Shown: positions 10,050 through 21,750, numbered from the stretch's first letter. The stretch is DNA of 64,000 nt from Paralithodes platypus (GCA_032716605.1 CM064572.1:45620563-45684562); one strand, 5' to 3'. A program made the numbers and translations. The notes: a model not told the origin generated them from the sequence alone.

Positions 10050-12045
10050 AGGCAGGTGTTTCGTAAATATGGAGCCCCGTTCTCCCTCATCAGTTATGAG
10101 ACGTTCGCCCCCATTAGTTTGGCAATTTTAAAACTGTTATTTCCCATTTCTTTGTCTATATTGTTACGCTGGCCAGCTTGCCAGAATATGCTCGTACTCG
10201 CTAGCGCTTGCCAGGGCAGTGGAATGGGCTATAATAATCGTAGAACGATGTTCTTTCTTTCCTAGTATTCATGTAGTCACAGCCAGATCAGTGGTGGTCT
10301 TTATTCTTGACTGTGACACATGGAAGTATTTTATATCAGTCATAGAGTATAAGATATGCAGTGTGAAGTTAAGGAGAAAGAGAGAAGGAGGCAGCGAGGT
10401 GGTAATATGTGCGTGTGTATGTACGTGTGCCTCCCTCGCTCGCGCGGGCTTTCCCACGCCCTTGATTGGCTGGCGGGCCTGGCGCATCCTAGGACGCCTG
10501 CATTTCATGACGTAGTGGTCTGTGATTGGGTGCCGCTCTCCTAGTGTTGGTGCTGCGGGAGTCCCCGCCGTGTGTCTCCTGCAGAGCTTGACATAGTGTG
10601 CTTGGTACTAGACGTCCCTTGCAATCTGTCCCCCAATCTAACCCCCTGTACTACTGTTTCTCTCTCTGAACTTCTTCTTTTCCATTACTTCTCATCTTTA
10701 TTCAATTACTTATCCCTTCAGGTTCTGTATACGACTTCCATAGTCGGCCAGTCATATTACCAGCACCAGTTCTCACATATATGTTTTGCACTAGCTTTAG
10801 GGATTATTAGTCATAGTCACATGAGTCATATTATCATTGGGTGCTTCTAATTATTGAGTTGTTCTTTGTTACTATTTCATGCTAGACAGTGGAAGGTATC
10901 TTTAGTCGTTGTCTGAGTTATGTATATGGCGAGTCAAAGCCTATACGACTTCGATGGAGCTAGGTGCCTGTAACCCTTGTGCATCATTTTCCTTTGCGAG
11001 TGTAGCAGCATACGAGCGAAGGGCTTTTGCCTACTCTTGCTCATATGCTCGCTGCCTCATTGTGTTGACCTTTGCGGAACGCCAGGGCAAGACCAGATAC
11101 TTGAGATCTGGACTTACCAAGAGAGCCTCCTAGTCTATTAACGTAACATAAGAGAAATCTGTTCAAAGGGAGACAGTAGGCTACGAGCATGCTTGCGCTC
11201 TGCCTAGCCTCCTGGTACCTTTTATGCCGCTGCTAGACTTTATTAGTAATAAAGACAGCATTGTGTTTATTAACTTTAACTGTGTATGCTTTAGGAATTC
11301 ACGTATTATTTTAGCCTAGGTTGATGCTTGGTGCACAACCCAGTATGGCTGTTACTTTGGCTAAGGAAGTACTGTTTTGAGTGGCTATTATTAGTGCTGT
11401 CACAGAGTTGTTGCACTCCCTTGATTTATATATATGTATCCTACTTATTGGTGTATTTAAGATACACGCTTTGGTGTCCTGCCCCTGCATTATTTCTGTT
11501 CTGTATTAACGAGCATCTTAGAGCATCAGACGTTTTCAGAAGATTCCTTATCTGTTTGCTGTAGGACTAGACTACCAGTGTTTTCATAGAGCATTGAAGA
11601 GTTTAGTGTTGAGTACAGACTCACACTAAAGTTAACGTAAGCATATATTTCTTTATTAAATCTTGTTATAGTTTATTCAAGCATTGTTATTACTTAAGAG
11701 CATTTTATTAACGTAAAGTACACCTGTTGTGAGTAGGCTTTGCCGTCACCGGAAAGCCTTTGTAGAAGTGCACTAAAACCCAGTTAATTGATACCCCGTT
11801 ATCTAGTAGATTAACTCTGGAGGGTTTAAGTGTTTTGTTCACCGGCGTAATAGTTCGAGGGTTTGGAATTAGCGTACCGTTGTTGCAGATATAGCCTATC
11901 ATCTAGTCCAATATTGAGTGCCCTTGTGTATTTCTTAGTGCCGGTCGTAACAATATTAAGACCTTGTTTTCTTCCTAGCAAACGATAGCTAGCTTGTAAT
12001 TTAGTAAGAACCGTGGTGTATTGTGGGTGTTTTTTATTTAATTGA
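10046..12045 (-). mobile_element. MITE-3 copy split by a solo LTR
   Basis: The left part (10046-10161) breaks off inside the family phrase CCATTTCTTTGTC-ATAT. The right part (11953-12045) resumes with ATATTAAGACC and GCAAACGATAGCTAGC. The inserted LTR (10162-11952) duplicated ATAT. Confidence 0.8.
10162..11952 (+). mobile_element. Solo LTR of the Gmr1-like Gypsy family
   Basis: This 1,791-bp unit starts TGTTACG and ends CGTAACA. It is flanked by ATAT on both sides (10158-10161 and 11953-11956). It shares layout and many segments with the LTRs of the 46748-56818 element: a GC-rich start with CTCGCTAGCGCTTGCCAGG, a middle with TATTTTATATCAG-type promoter-like sequence, an AT-rich second half, and the end phrase ATCTAGTCCAATATTGAGTGCCC. 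Its length matches the nested solo LTR (1,793 bp) almost exactly, so it is probably full length. No internal region is present. ORFs inside are not genes. Confidence 0.85.
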
Positions 12046-12072
12046 TAAGAGGTCTATGTATATATTATATAT

Positions 12073-12073
12073 A

Positions 12074-12132
<59 letters not shown>
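12073..12132. repeat. (TA)n microsatellite
   Basis: A TA run entered through ATACTGTATATA and followed by GT and AAT-rich runs to about 12240. Confidence 0.95.
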
Positions 12133-12135
<3 letters not shown>

Positions 12136-12240
12136 GTGTGTGTGTATGTGTACTGTATATAATTATAATTAAAAATATAATAATAATAATAATAATGGCA
12201 ATAATAATATATATTATAATGATAAGAATATAAATAATAT

Positions 12241-12595
12241 TGATAAAACAAAGATACAAAAACCCCCCTCCCCTCACTTAAATATTTAGGGTGCTTTGGC
12301 AAATGAACTTTAATATTTTGGCCGCATATTATTTACGTTGTGGAAGTTGACATTTGACATTAGATACTAGTTAGTAGTTTGTTTGTTTGTTTGAGAGTGT
12401 GAGAGAGTGAGTGAATGAGAGAGAGTGAGAGTGAATGTTAGAGTAAGAGATATAGATAGATAGTGTGAGTGAGTGAGTGAGAAGATTCGATTTAGTTGAG
12501 ATAGCTTTGACAATTTAAGACCCGAACTTATGTCGTTGAGTGTAACCATATGATTTTTACCCCATTATTATCCATGGTTTTGGAGCGAGGGTACG
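12241..12595. other. AT-rich stretch with GA-rich run
   Basis: An irregular GAGAGTGAGTGA-type run lies at 12392-12482. Nothing else is recognised. Confidence 0.5.
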
Positions 12596-12816
12596 ACCAA
12601 AGGCCGGTTTCTACTAAATAACAGGATCACTATCGCTCGCCTGGAAAAAATCCACACCTAAATGGCAAGAAAGGTCTTAAAATTGACAATGAAATGGGGC
12701 GAATGGTGTTAAAATCACCAAACTAGTGGGCCGAATGTCATAAAATCTCAACACTAATGGGGCAAAGCATGAGGGAGAAGAGGGTCCCCAAAAAACCTAT
12801 ACCTCCCCTTAAGGCC
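12596..12816 (+). repeat. MITE-3 fragment
   Basis: The order of family words is CACTATCGCTCGCC, GGTCTTAAAATTGACAA, ATGGGGCGAA, CATGAGGGAGAAG, ending CTCCCCTTAA. This is the right two thirds of MITE-3 in plus orientation, with no left TTAA end. Confidence 0.65.
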
Positions 12817-13004
12817 CGAACGATTGAGTGTAACCATATGATTTTCTCCCCATTATTTCCCGTGGTCTTGGAGCATGGGTAAGGACATTAGCGGCATCTT
12901 GTCTGTCTAGATTACCGTCTGTCTTGCTCGGAGGCTCAGTTCTAACAGGGCTTTGGGATTTTTGGTCGTTTTGTCGTCAACTCGTAGCCTAACAGATTTG
13001 TGTG

Positions 13005-13100
13005 TGTGAGAGGGAGGAAGGGAGAGAGAGTGAGAGTGAGTGAGAGTGAGTGTGTCTTTGTGTGTAATGTGTGTGAGAGAGAGAGAGAGAGAGAGCGAGC
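13005..13100. repeat. GA/GT-rich simple sequence
   Basis: GAGAGAGTGAGTG-type imperfect repeats. The surrounding 12817-13243 contains no other recognised feature. Confidence 0.8.
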
Positions 13101-13243
13101 AAGAGATAGAGAGAGGACAAATACAAACATACACTGTCCCTACTAACGCAGGGTTCTTAATTGTTTTTTTCTAGCTACCTCCAAACAATGTTATCCAACA
13201 AAGAAAGGACTCGTTAACAGCATGGGAGTTAATTGAGCCAGTC

Positions 13244-13616
13244 TTTAAGGGGGTGGTAGTCGCTTTTTCTGGATCCCCTTCTCCCTCATGTTTAGCATAT
13301 TAGTTTTATTTTTGTTTAAGATTTTCGTTCCGTTAGTTTGGCGATTTTGAGATCTTTCGCCTCATTTTGTTGTCAATATTAAGACCTTTCGTGCCTTTTA
13401 GCTGTCAATTTTTTCCTGACGAGCAATAGTGAGCCTTTAACTGAAGAAGGAATCGGCCTTCGGCTGGGACATTTTTCTACCGAAAAATGTAGAAATTTAT
13501 CTTCAAAGGGGTCTAGGAGGTGTTTTTCTAAGCTTGATGAAGGTCTAGTGAGGAAACTAACCAATAAATTAATAACTAAATATATATAGACCAAAAACCA
13601 AGCGCTACCCCCTTAA
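13244..13616 (-). mobile_element. MITE-3 copy, TTAA-flanked
   Basis: The left end is TTAAGGGGGTGGTAGTCGC and the right end GCGCTACCCCCTTAA, giving a clear terminal inverted repeat with a TTAA at each edge. The interior carries the family words in minus orientation (GACGAGCAATAGTGAGCC, TTTTTCTACCGAAAAATG). Confidence 0.85.
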
Positions 13617-13679
13617 CTCTTTGATGCCTAGAGGTCCTTCGTAAGTTAATATATATAGTATCGCAATCCAGCAACCTCC

Positions 13680-13916
13680 GCTAGCAATATTTCTTCCCTC
13701 GCACAATGATACCCCTGAAGTTAACCATCCACCTCCTACGCGAGTTGTCTCTGCACCTCCTCAACTCCCTACTCAATCTAACCAAACTGTCACCAACTTG
13801 AAGTCAAATCCTCACATTTCCTCACCTGCCGCCAGCTTACCTAATTTTTCTGAATCACCCGGCACATTACCTACCACTCCAGCCATTCTCAACATTCCCA
13901 CCCTAGACTTCTTCTT
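13680..13916 (+). pseudogene. ORF1-like Pro/Ser/Thr-rich fragment of LINE-A
   Basis: One frame stays open for about 75 codons with a strong Pro, Ser, Thr and Asn bias (for example PPPTRVVSAPPQLPTQSNQ). Such composition is usual for the variable N-terminal part of LINE ORF1 proteins. No zinc knuckle is seen. It ends where the endonuclease sequence begins, at an apparent deletion joint. Confidence 0.45.
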
Positions 13917-13929
13917 ATACTGTCGATCT

Positions 13930-14656
13930 TTTCTCTCCTTTGGGCTCCTCCGACCATAGACTTATCTCTGTCAACTGTCCTATCTCTCCAGTACGGCCAC
14001 CCGATCCTCCTAGCCGGCGGCGCTTGTGGCACTTTGGCAATGCCGACTGGGAGGCTCTCCGGCAGTACTTCTTTGATTTCCCATGGAATGATTACTGCTT
14101 CCGTGGCCGGGGACCCTCGGAGAGTGCTGAACGCATTACCGAGGTAATCCTATCAGGCATGGAAGCATACATTCCATTCTCTTTCTCTCGGACTAATGCT
14201 AAAAAATCTTGGTTTACTCACGCCTGTTCTACTGCTGTCCGCAATAAGGAGGAAGCATTCAAACGGTACCAACGCCTTAAAACTCAAGACTCTCATTCTT
14301 TTATGTTTCTGCCCGGAATCAAGCCAAATCTGTTCTTTGACTTGCCAAACACTCTTTCATCAATAATAAATGCACTGAACTATCCAACTCTAGCTCTTCC
14401 CAAGCTTTCTGGCATCTAGCCAAAAACCTCTCCAACAATTGCTCTTCCTCGTCTTTCCCTCCCCTTTCCCATTCTGATGGCACAACCATCACTTCTTCCT
14501 CTGACAAAGCTAAACTCTTCGCTCAAACTTTTGCTAGAAACTCCACCTTGGATGATTCCGGTGCTTTTCCTCCCTCTCCACCCTCCTCTCTCTTACTTAT
14601 GCCTAATATCCTAATCTCTTCTAAAGATGTACTTTCTACCCTCTCTGGGCTTAATA
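13930..14656 (+). pseudogene. LINE-A endonuclease C terminus and linker, frameshifted
   Basis: The GSSDH motif that ends AP-type endonucleases is at 13943-13957, followed by the linker with RRLWHFGNADWEALRQYF. The N-terminal endonuclease motifs (GDFN and NILDLF in the sister copy) are absent here. Near 14290-14310 the reading frame shifts, and it continues in another frame to the edge of the DNA insertion at 14656. Confidence 0.75.
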
Positions 14657-15988
14657 CAGTAGACCCTCCATTTAACGGACAAATGCGTGCAAGCACCTGT
14701 CCGTTCCTGTTAAAATGTCCGTTGCTGCTAAATACTGTCCAGTCCGGATGTAATCCGGAAATTCCTTGAGAAAAATTCGGTGTTGAGTACAGGTGTCCGG
14801 ATCGTGACATTTAACTGTTATGCATCCTTTTTTTTACTGTACCTGAAATAAATCCTGGTAATCCCTTGTGCTACACCCTATTGATAATGCAAATCTATTG
14901 AACACACTTAAAAGTGTATATTATTTGGTCTCTATATAATCTGTGAATCATTTCCGATATGATAGAATTAAAGATTTTATTTTCCACCAACTCATAATCA
15001 GCAAAAACGACACAAATGTCAATTAAAAACATGTTATAATATTTCCCCATCATTTTGTGTATACCGTGGGAACAAAAAAAAAACAAAAATCTATCAAACG
15101 TAAATCTCCCGTCTGGGAAGCTCGGCGCATAGACGGAGGGGAGGGTTGAAATATTTTGTTGACTATCTCATTTATTATTTATCTATGTGCTGGAAGGATA
15201 TTATATTTTTCAATTCCATCACACTAGAAATTATTCAAAGATTACAAAAAGTCCAAATAAGACATAGTTATGTTAATGTATAAGGGATTTAGGTAGATGA
15301 ATTAGAGAGATAGATAGATAGAAAGAGTGTGTATATCGAGGGAAAAAAACAAAACAAAAAATCTATCAAACGTAAATCTTCCGTCTCGGAAGCTCGGCGT
15401 CTAGACTGAGGGGAGGGTTGAACTATTTTTGACTATCTTATTTATTATTTATCTATGTGCTGGAAGGATATTATATTTTTCAATTCCATCACATTAGAAA
15501 TTATTCAAAGATTACAAAAAGTCCAAATAAGACATAGTTATGTTAATGTATAAGGGATTTAGGTAGATGAATTAGAGAGATAGATAAATAGAAAGAGTGT
15601 GTATATCGAGGGAAAAAAACAAAACAAAAAATCTATCAAACGTAAATCTTCCGTCTCTGCTGGCACGGAGGGGAGAGTTGAAATATTGTGTTGACTATCT
15701 TATTTATTATTTATCTATGTGCTGGAAGGATATTATATTTTTCAATTCCATCATATTAGAAATGATTCAAAGATTACAAAAATCCAAATAAGACATAGTT
15801 ATGTTAATGTATAAGGGATTTAGGTAGGTGCATTAGAGAGATAAATAGATAGAGCAACGGACTTTGCTCCAACATTTGTATAGCAACGGACTATGTCCGT
15901 TGCTGGGTCCATTGTCCGGCCTACATTTTTTGACCGTTATTGCCGATATCCGTTAAATCGGAATCCGTTAAATGGAGGTTAGAGGATG
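14657..15988 (+). mobile_element. pogo/Tigger-like DNA element (non-autonomous), inserted in LINE-A
   Basis: The element starts CAGTAGACCCTCCATTTAAC and ends with the complementary GTTAAATGGAGG plus a few bases. It is flanked by TA on both sides (14655-14656 and 15989-15990). The sister LINE copy at 29222-31975 has the uninterrupted site. Inside there is no transposase-like ORF; much of it is a 271-bp tandem repeat. The TIR start and TA target fit pogo/Tigger elements of the Tc1/mariner superfamily. Confidence 0.8.
15089..15860. repeat. Tandem repeat, three copies of about 271 bp, inside the pogo-like element
   Basis: Unit starts are at 15089, 15361 and 15631, each beginning ATCTATCAAACGTAAATCT. 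Units run through GTGCTGGAAGGATATTATAT to GATAGATAGAAAGAGTG. The third unit is slightly shorter and more diverged (for example TCTCTGCTGGCACGG in place of TCTCGGAAGCTCGGC). Confidence 0.9.
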
Positions 15989-15990
15989 TA

Positions 15991-17475
15991 CTAATAAGGC
16001 ATACGGTCCGGACCATGTTCCTCCTGTTGTTCTCAAAAACTGTGCTGACTCCCTGCCTAGGCAAACTCTTTCATCTCTATCTATCCTCTAACTTCTTCCC
16101 TTCATGCTGGAAGTTTGCTCACATTCAACCTGTCCCAAAGAAGGGTGACCGCTCTCAACCCTCCAACTATCGTCCAATTGCTCCTATCTCGTGTCTTTCT
16201 AAAGTTTTTGAAACTATTCTTGCTTCCAAATTTCTTAAGAATTTCTCTTCTCATAATTTGCTCTCAGATCGCCAGTATGGCTTCCTTAAGGGTCACTCCA
16301 CTGGTGATCTTCTTTCATATCTTACTAACTCTTGGTCATCCTCCTTTTGGGACTTCGGTGAGACTTTTTCTATTGCACTAGACATATCGAAAGCCTTCGA
16401 TAGAGTCTGGCACAAATATTTAATTTCTAAACTACCCTCCTTCGGTTTCTATCCCTCCATCTGTGCCTTTGTCTCTTAATTTCCTTTCCGGCCATTCCAT
16501 AGCCGGACGGCCATTGTTCACTTCCTCACCCTATAAACTCCGGTATTCCTCAGGGCTCTGTCCTATCTCCTATTCTCTTTCTAATTTGTATAAATGATCT
16601 CCTCAACTGTACCTCACTTCCCATCCATTCACAAGCAGACGACTCAACCTTACACTACTCCATTAGTTTTTCAGAACGCCCAAGCCAGCAATCCCTCAAC
16701 GACAAATGTAATGAAGCCATAGAACTCTTAAATTCTGATCTAAATACTATCTCCAATTGGGGCAGAGAAAACCTTGTTACCTTTAATGCTTCCAAAACCC
16801 AATTTCTCCATCTATCTACCCGTAAGGAACTCCCAGCGGACTATCCCTTATTCTTCAACAATACAAAAATCAATCCGTCATCTTCTCTCAATATTCTTGG
16901 TGTCTCTTTTTCTTCTGCTCTCAGTTGGAAGGACCATATTACCAGTCTTGCTAAGGCAGCCTCCCAGAAGCGGGGTGTGCTCAACCGCCTTAGGGGGTTC
17001 TTTTCCCCTGCACAGCTTCTTGCTCTGTACAGGGGCATAGTGCGTCCTTGTATTGAGTATTGTTGACATGTGTGGGGAGGTTACTCTCACACCACTCTCC
17101 TAGACAAAGTTGAAAGGAAGGCCTTTCGTATCATTAACTCCCGTCCACTCACCAACTGTCTGCAATCTCTCTCTCCGCTGCAATGTTGCATCTCTCTCGC
17201 TATTCTATCGCTACTATAATAATCAGTGTTCCTCAGAGCTTTCCCAGTGTATATCGCCTCCTTTACGTAGGGCACGTGGTACCCGTCTTGCAACTCAATC
17301 CCACCCCTACTCTGTGCAACTCTCCAACCCGAGAGTGAAATGTTACTCTCAATCTTTCTTCTACTCAACAGCTGAGCTCTGGAACTCTCTCCCAGAATCA
17401 GTCTTTCCCTCTTCCTATGACTTAAATTGCTTCAAACTCCGTGTGTCCAGGCATTTTGGCTCGAACGTCCCTTGA
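15991..17475 (+). pseudogene. LINE-A reverse transcriptase, broken
   Basis: RT landmarks are seen in order: KKGDRSQPSNYRPIA, RQYGFLKGHSTGDLL, ALDISKAFDRVWHK (motif A), a motif-B region around 16545-16575 (IPQGSVLSP), and QADDST where YADD is expected. Then come GRENLVTFNASKTQF and the C-terminal RGIVRPCIEYC and FFYSTAELWNSLPESVFPSS. Several frame changes are visible (about 16045, 16480-16520 and 17160-17190), and a stop interrupts the frame near 17064. The stop at 17475 matches the family C terminus (SRHFGSNVP). Non-functional. Confidence 0.85.
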
Positions 17476-17558
17476 TTTTGTCCCTGTCACTCTTTCAGCT
17501 ATGGGGGAGGCACTCGCTATAGGCAGTTCTGCCTTGTGCCTCCCTCAATCACGTTGAA

Positions 17559-17777
17559 ATGTTTTTTTGTTTTTTTCAAACTTCTCCTTCTTTATACAAA
17601 ACGTCATCAACGTTATCCCCTCATCAATCTACAAATCAAACCACTAGTCCGACTATAACTAATCCTGCACTTTCTGCTCAACTACCTATACCTCTCATTA
17701 GACAGCCTCAACTCTCTACCTCTTCTCGTAAATCACCTACACTGTCACATAATCCTTCCATCACTTCTAATTCTAAC
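17559..17777 (+). pseudogene. Unassigned Ser/Pro/Thr-rich open stretch
   Basis: An open frame of about 70 residues is rich in Ser, Pro, Thr and Gln. It follows the 3' T-rich end of LINE-A directly and stops where the sequence changes to TGTTGTGCCGGG at 17778. It resembles the ORF1-like fragment at 13680-13916 in composition only. It may be the start of another LINE ORF1. Confidence 0.3.
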
Positions 17778-18373
17778 TGTTGTGCCGGGTATTGACAAAT
17801 TAAATCCCTTGATACAGTCCTTAAAACAATCCAGTTCTGGTTTGATGGACTTAAATATATTTGACAGGGACGTCCCGAGTAGGTTCTAGAAGCAATAAGA
17901 ATGGTATTCAAAGGTTCAATATAACACTCAATAACAACACCAGGAAGAACACATATGAATATTTTATTTAATCAACAGGAAGGTGGTGGGACAAGAATGA
18001 TTATTAAGGCAAATCCCACAATAAGAGCAAATATATATATTGTCTGTATGTCGGAACAATGTTACTGATACCAGAAGAATTCAATAGTGAGAATCTAGTA
18101 TAACATCAAATCATGTGGAAAAACATACATAGAGGCATAATGTACAAGAATCAATTTTAACCTTCAATGCAATAATAAATGAGAGTAGAATATCTTTCAT
18201 TTTCAGTAAGACTTCAATACCCTAGATAATGATCCTAGGATAAAATAATGAGAAGAGTTGAGATAACAAAGATACAGTCACAGGAAGCAAGGTGAGTCAC
18301 GTGTGGGGCTCAGTTGACCCTTTGAGGACTGACCGCGTGAGCTTGCCTTTAGGTCAGGTCACTGGGAAGGTCA
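17778..18373. other. AT-rich, unassigned; begins with LTR-like TGTT end
   Basis: The junction TGTTGTGCCGGGTATT resembles the reverse complement of the segment ending at 25004 (TGTTATGCAGGGTTGT). I find no matching flanking duplication and no second copy that would prove LTRs. No gene is seen. Confidence 0.35.
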
Positions 18374-18816
18374 TTAACCCTTAAAAAGCGGCTCACCACA
18401 TAAGTCGTATTTAATAAAGCTGGACTATGTGGCGGCGCTCGACATAGGTCGAGTGGCAATTTCAGCACGTAATATTGCTGAGAGAGAGAGACAATTGGTG
18501 GCAGGAGACTAGCGAGCGTATGACTGCTCCAGACCACCGCGGCGAACCTACTGACACGAATCTCAGCTCCCTCCTCCCTCTCTCACTCGCTATATACGAA
18601 AGTGGCTAATTACCTGCTTTTTGCACTCGCGTTGCACGGTTATTGCAAGAAAACTAGCCATCATAAAAGGATCGTTATGGTGTCATTCGAAAGCTCTGTT
18701 TATGCCCTTTCAGGGATAGATACTTGTTTTACGTTCTGGGTCTTATTTAGGCATGAAAATGATCACGTAAACAGCCCTATTTTGGCTAACCGCATAGGCC
18801 GCTCTTAAGGTGTTAA
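18374..18816 (+). mobile_element. MITE-2 copy A, TTAA-flanked
   Basis: It begins TTAACCCTTAAAAAGCGGC and ends GCCGCTCTTAAGGTGTTAA. Diagnostic interior words are TGGACTATGTGGCGGCGCTCG, CCAGACCACCGCGGCG and TCATTCGAAAGCTCTGTTTA. Four copies occur in the window. It has no coding capacity. The TTAA target and short inverted ends point to piggyBac-type mobilisation. Confidence 0.85.
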
Positions 18817-19437
18817 GTGAACTGAGAAGATAAATAATACTTTTTCTAGTTAATGCAACTATGACCTTAGCTGCAGTGCGATATTACTTTATTTTATATG
18901 AAAGGGCTGAGATTATTATTTATAATAAATGACAAGTATCAAAATCGCTCTCAAGGAAGTTATATCTTATTACGGAATTATATTACTTGAACATATGCTA
19001 CGATAACGAACCTAACTTAGGAATTTGTGTCGCTATATTTTTCTTAGGTAAAGCAGAGTAATTATGTGAAGTTAATAAGAGCAAAAGGTATTTTATGTGG
19101 TCTGCTAAGTGGTATTAATTAGATCAAGATTTAATCTTCAATATTCACTACTACGATAACACACAAAGATAAGTAATATATTAACTGAGTTCCAAAAGAC
19201 TCAGACTTGAATGAATACTAAGGTTTTAATCTCAAACAGTAGGAACTGACTGATTAACAGATATCGATCGGTAGATCGTACTTAACAATTAGATTGGCGC
19301 TAATGACGAAATTTAGCTCATTGATATTTAATGCAATACCAGATTTGCATCTGAACTAGTTAACAGGGCGAGTAAAATAAAATGTACAGGCACAATTAGT
19401 ACATGGGCGTAGGCGACGAAGTCCTACTCATTGATAC
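18817..19437. other. AT-rich unassigned stretch
   Basis: No gene is recognised. The phrase GTTAACAGGGCG...ACAATTAGTACATGG near 19364-19405 recurs at 19956-20000 (GTTAACAGGGCGCGG...ACAATTAGTGTATGG), so part of this block is locally duplicated around MITE-2 copy B. Confidence 0.5.
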
Positions 19438-19925
19438 TTAACCCTTAAAAAGCGGCTCACCACTTAAGTCGAGTTAAATAAAGCTGGACTATGTGGCGGC
19501 GCTCGACATAACTCGAGTGGCAATTTCAGCACGTAATGTGGCTGAGAGAGAGAGACAAGTGGTGGCAGGAGAGTAGCGAGCGTATGACTGCTCCAGACCA
19601 CCGCGGCGAACCTACTGACACAAATCTCAGCTCCCTCCTCCCTCTCTCACTCGCTACATACTCAATTATGTACTGAAAGTACCGAATTACCTGCTTTTTG
19701 CACTCGCGTTGCACGGTTATTGCAAGAAAACTATCCATCATACAAGGATCGTTATGGTGTCATTCGAAAGCTCTGTTTATGCCCTTTCAGGGATAGATAC
19801 TTGTTTTACGTTCTGGGTCTTATTTAGGCATGAAAATGATCACGTAAACAGCCCTATTTTGGCTAAAAACACCCCGCTGGGCGGTACACATAAATAAACC
19901 GCATAGGCCGCTCGTAAGGTGTTAA
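19438..19925 (+). mobile_element. MITE-2 copy B, TTAA-flanked
   Basis: The same element as copy A, with the TTAACCCTTAAAAAGCGGC start and the GCCGCTCGTAAGGTGTTAA end. It retains the segment AAAACACCCCGCTGGGCGG before its right end that copy A lacks. Confidence 0.85.
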
Positions 19926-20560
19926 AACAGGCAGTACCAGGCACGGGCCTGAACGGGTTAACAGGGCGCGGTGAATAAAATACACAGATACAATTAGTGT
20001 ATGGTGAATGCAAATGACACGAAACACGGAGGAAAGAGTTCCTAAACACGGTATTCGAAATATCACAACATCAAGATTTACAAGAACATAAAAGCACGTC
20101 TATAAGATATATGTCATATGCGATTACGGAATAGAGAAATTAGGAATTACACTGACCACTCGTTGGAAAATTGGGCGTAGGTTCTAGGTACAAAGCGATT
20201 ACCTAAATGGATTGATCACGGAATATATTGGGACTTCAACTCACAATTAATAAATCAACATACACGTAGTCAGTAAATCTGCGAGCGTGGGGGGCCTGAA
20301 TATATGTTAAAACATGACACTGATATGTAACGTATGCGTAATTTATGAATTAAACAAAGGCTTGAACTAGGGTCAAGAACTGAAGGCAAGATGGACACAG
20401 AATAACACAGGTTCAGAAGGATGAAACTTATTACACAAGCATATGATCTTGGGCACAGATCGCAAGTAAATCAGGGTACAACACGGTTCACATATTTACA
20501 TAATCAATACCTCACAACAATAACCAACAGAGGAAGACACAAAAACACTTAAGTATTTGG
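19926..20560. other. AT-rich unassigned stretch
   Basis: No gene, tRNA-like sequence or terminal repeat is recognised beyond the duplicated phrase noted near 19956-20000. Confidence 0.5.
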
Positions 20561-20629
20561 GAGGGCAGGGGGACGAGAGTACTGGTCTGGCCGGCGTAGA
20601 GGGTAGTAGCCAATCTTACACAGCTGGTG

Positions 20630-20790
20630 GCCTCCTCGAGCAGGGGTCCGGGATGTAGGCCTGGTTACGTAAGCCAAACCGAGGTCCTAGGTTCAGGCCT
20701 GCTTACGTAATTCGAGCAGGGGTCCTAGGTCCAGGGCTACGTCCATAGCTCGAGCAGGGGTCCTCGGTTCAGGGCGCCAAGCAACAGACA
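20630..20790. repeat. GC-rich degenerate tandem repeat
   Basis: CTCGAGCAGGGGTCC recurs at about 20633, 20717 (ATTCGAGCAGGGGTCC) and 20750, separated by related words (TAGGTTCAGG, GTTACGTAA). Composition changes sharply from the AT-rich DNA to the left. Confidence 0.65.
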
Positions 20791-21750
20791 GGTGGCCCTT
20801 CAGTAATCCGGAAGGGGGCCAACGTCCAAGGGGCACTCTCGAGGGTCAGGGGGCGAAGGGGGAGGGGGGAACCGTAGCAACACCTTCTCAAAAAGCCAAA
20901 TCCTGTTCGGAGTCTGCCTAGTCGATAGGTTAGGTGGTTTTTGCACACCATCCTCAGGATTTCCTGAGGTCCTATTCAAATATTTTCTTACTTCAGGGGT
21001 CAATGAACTCGGGGAAAAAGGGGTGTAGAGGAAAGAGGAAAAATGGTTGTGTTGTGATGTACATATACATTCTAGCCTGGGAACTCAGGTTAGCCTGGTT
21101 CCAAGTTAATATTATAATACTTAATGGGGCGGCTGGAAGGTCCAGGGCGCCTGTGAAAAATAGAGAACACTTAAAGCTAAAAATGGAGCAACTGTCTTGC
21201 AGGTCTTCTAATTATCCTAGGACAAAATATATATAGGATTGTAGTTGTATCTTCGGGGGCATGGAGTTGTCAGGCACTATCAGGTCCACTTGTCCCTGTA
21301 ATATTCTGGGCACTGGTGAGTAGATTGCATAAACACATTTTCTGAGTAATCAACATCTGGGTGGAGGTGATGGAGAAGTGTTCTTCTTGGTAGTGAGGAC
21401 CAGGGGGATGTCCTGAGGATCCAGGGGGAGGATCCTGGAGGCTCGGAGAAATGTCCTTTTTGATAGTGGGGACCAGGGGGAGGGCCCTGAAGGACTTAGT
21501 GGGATGGTCCTTAATGACCAGTGGGCGGTCCTCCGTTTTCTTTGGAAGGAGGTGGGTGGAAGAAAACTTCTTACTGGTTTGACTGGTGTGGTTAACTCAG
21601 GTAGATTCTTGTGGACACGGAGCGGGGACTCTGGTAGATGTCTTCGTTGTCTGCCATGGGATTTTGAGGTTGCCTGAGTGGTTATGCAGGCCACTCGGTG
21701 TATCGTTGGTTTAGGGCCCGTCATCTCACTAACTATACTTCCCCCCATCC
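20791..21750. other. GC-rich unassigned region
   Basis: 21360-21500 contains repeated words (GACCAGGGGGA, CTGAGGATCCAGGGGGAGG). A 132-codon minus-strand frame (21748-21350) is Pro/Ser/Arg-rich and overlaps these repeats. I do not recognise it and treat it as unsupported. Confidence 0.4.

Larger units (their letters stand above)
13680..17558 (+). mobile_element. LINE-A: Jockey-like non-LTR retrotransposon, decayed, split by a DNA element
   Basis: In order this holds a Pro/Ser/Thr-rich ORF1-like fragment, the end of an AP-type endonuclease, a linker and a reverse transcriptase, all plus strand. The same family is present at 29222-31975 (-), which allows the pieces to be aligned. Relative to that copy, most of the endonuclease is missing: ORF1-like sequence runs directly into the endonuclease C terminus at about 13916-13935. 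A pogo/Tigger-like element (14657-15988) interrupts it at a TA. The 3' end is a T-rich stretch near 17558. Confidence 0.8.

Noticed and set aside
20776..20800. Primer binding site (TTGGCGCCCTGAACC on the minus strand)
   Set aside because: It matches only the first eight bases of a lysine-type site, lies in a local tandem repeat, and has no LTR beside it.
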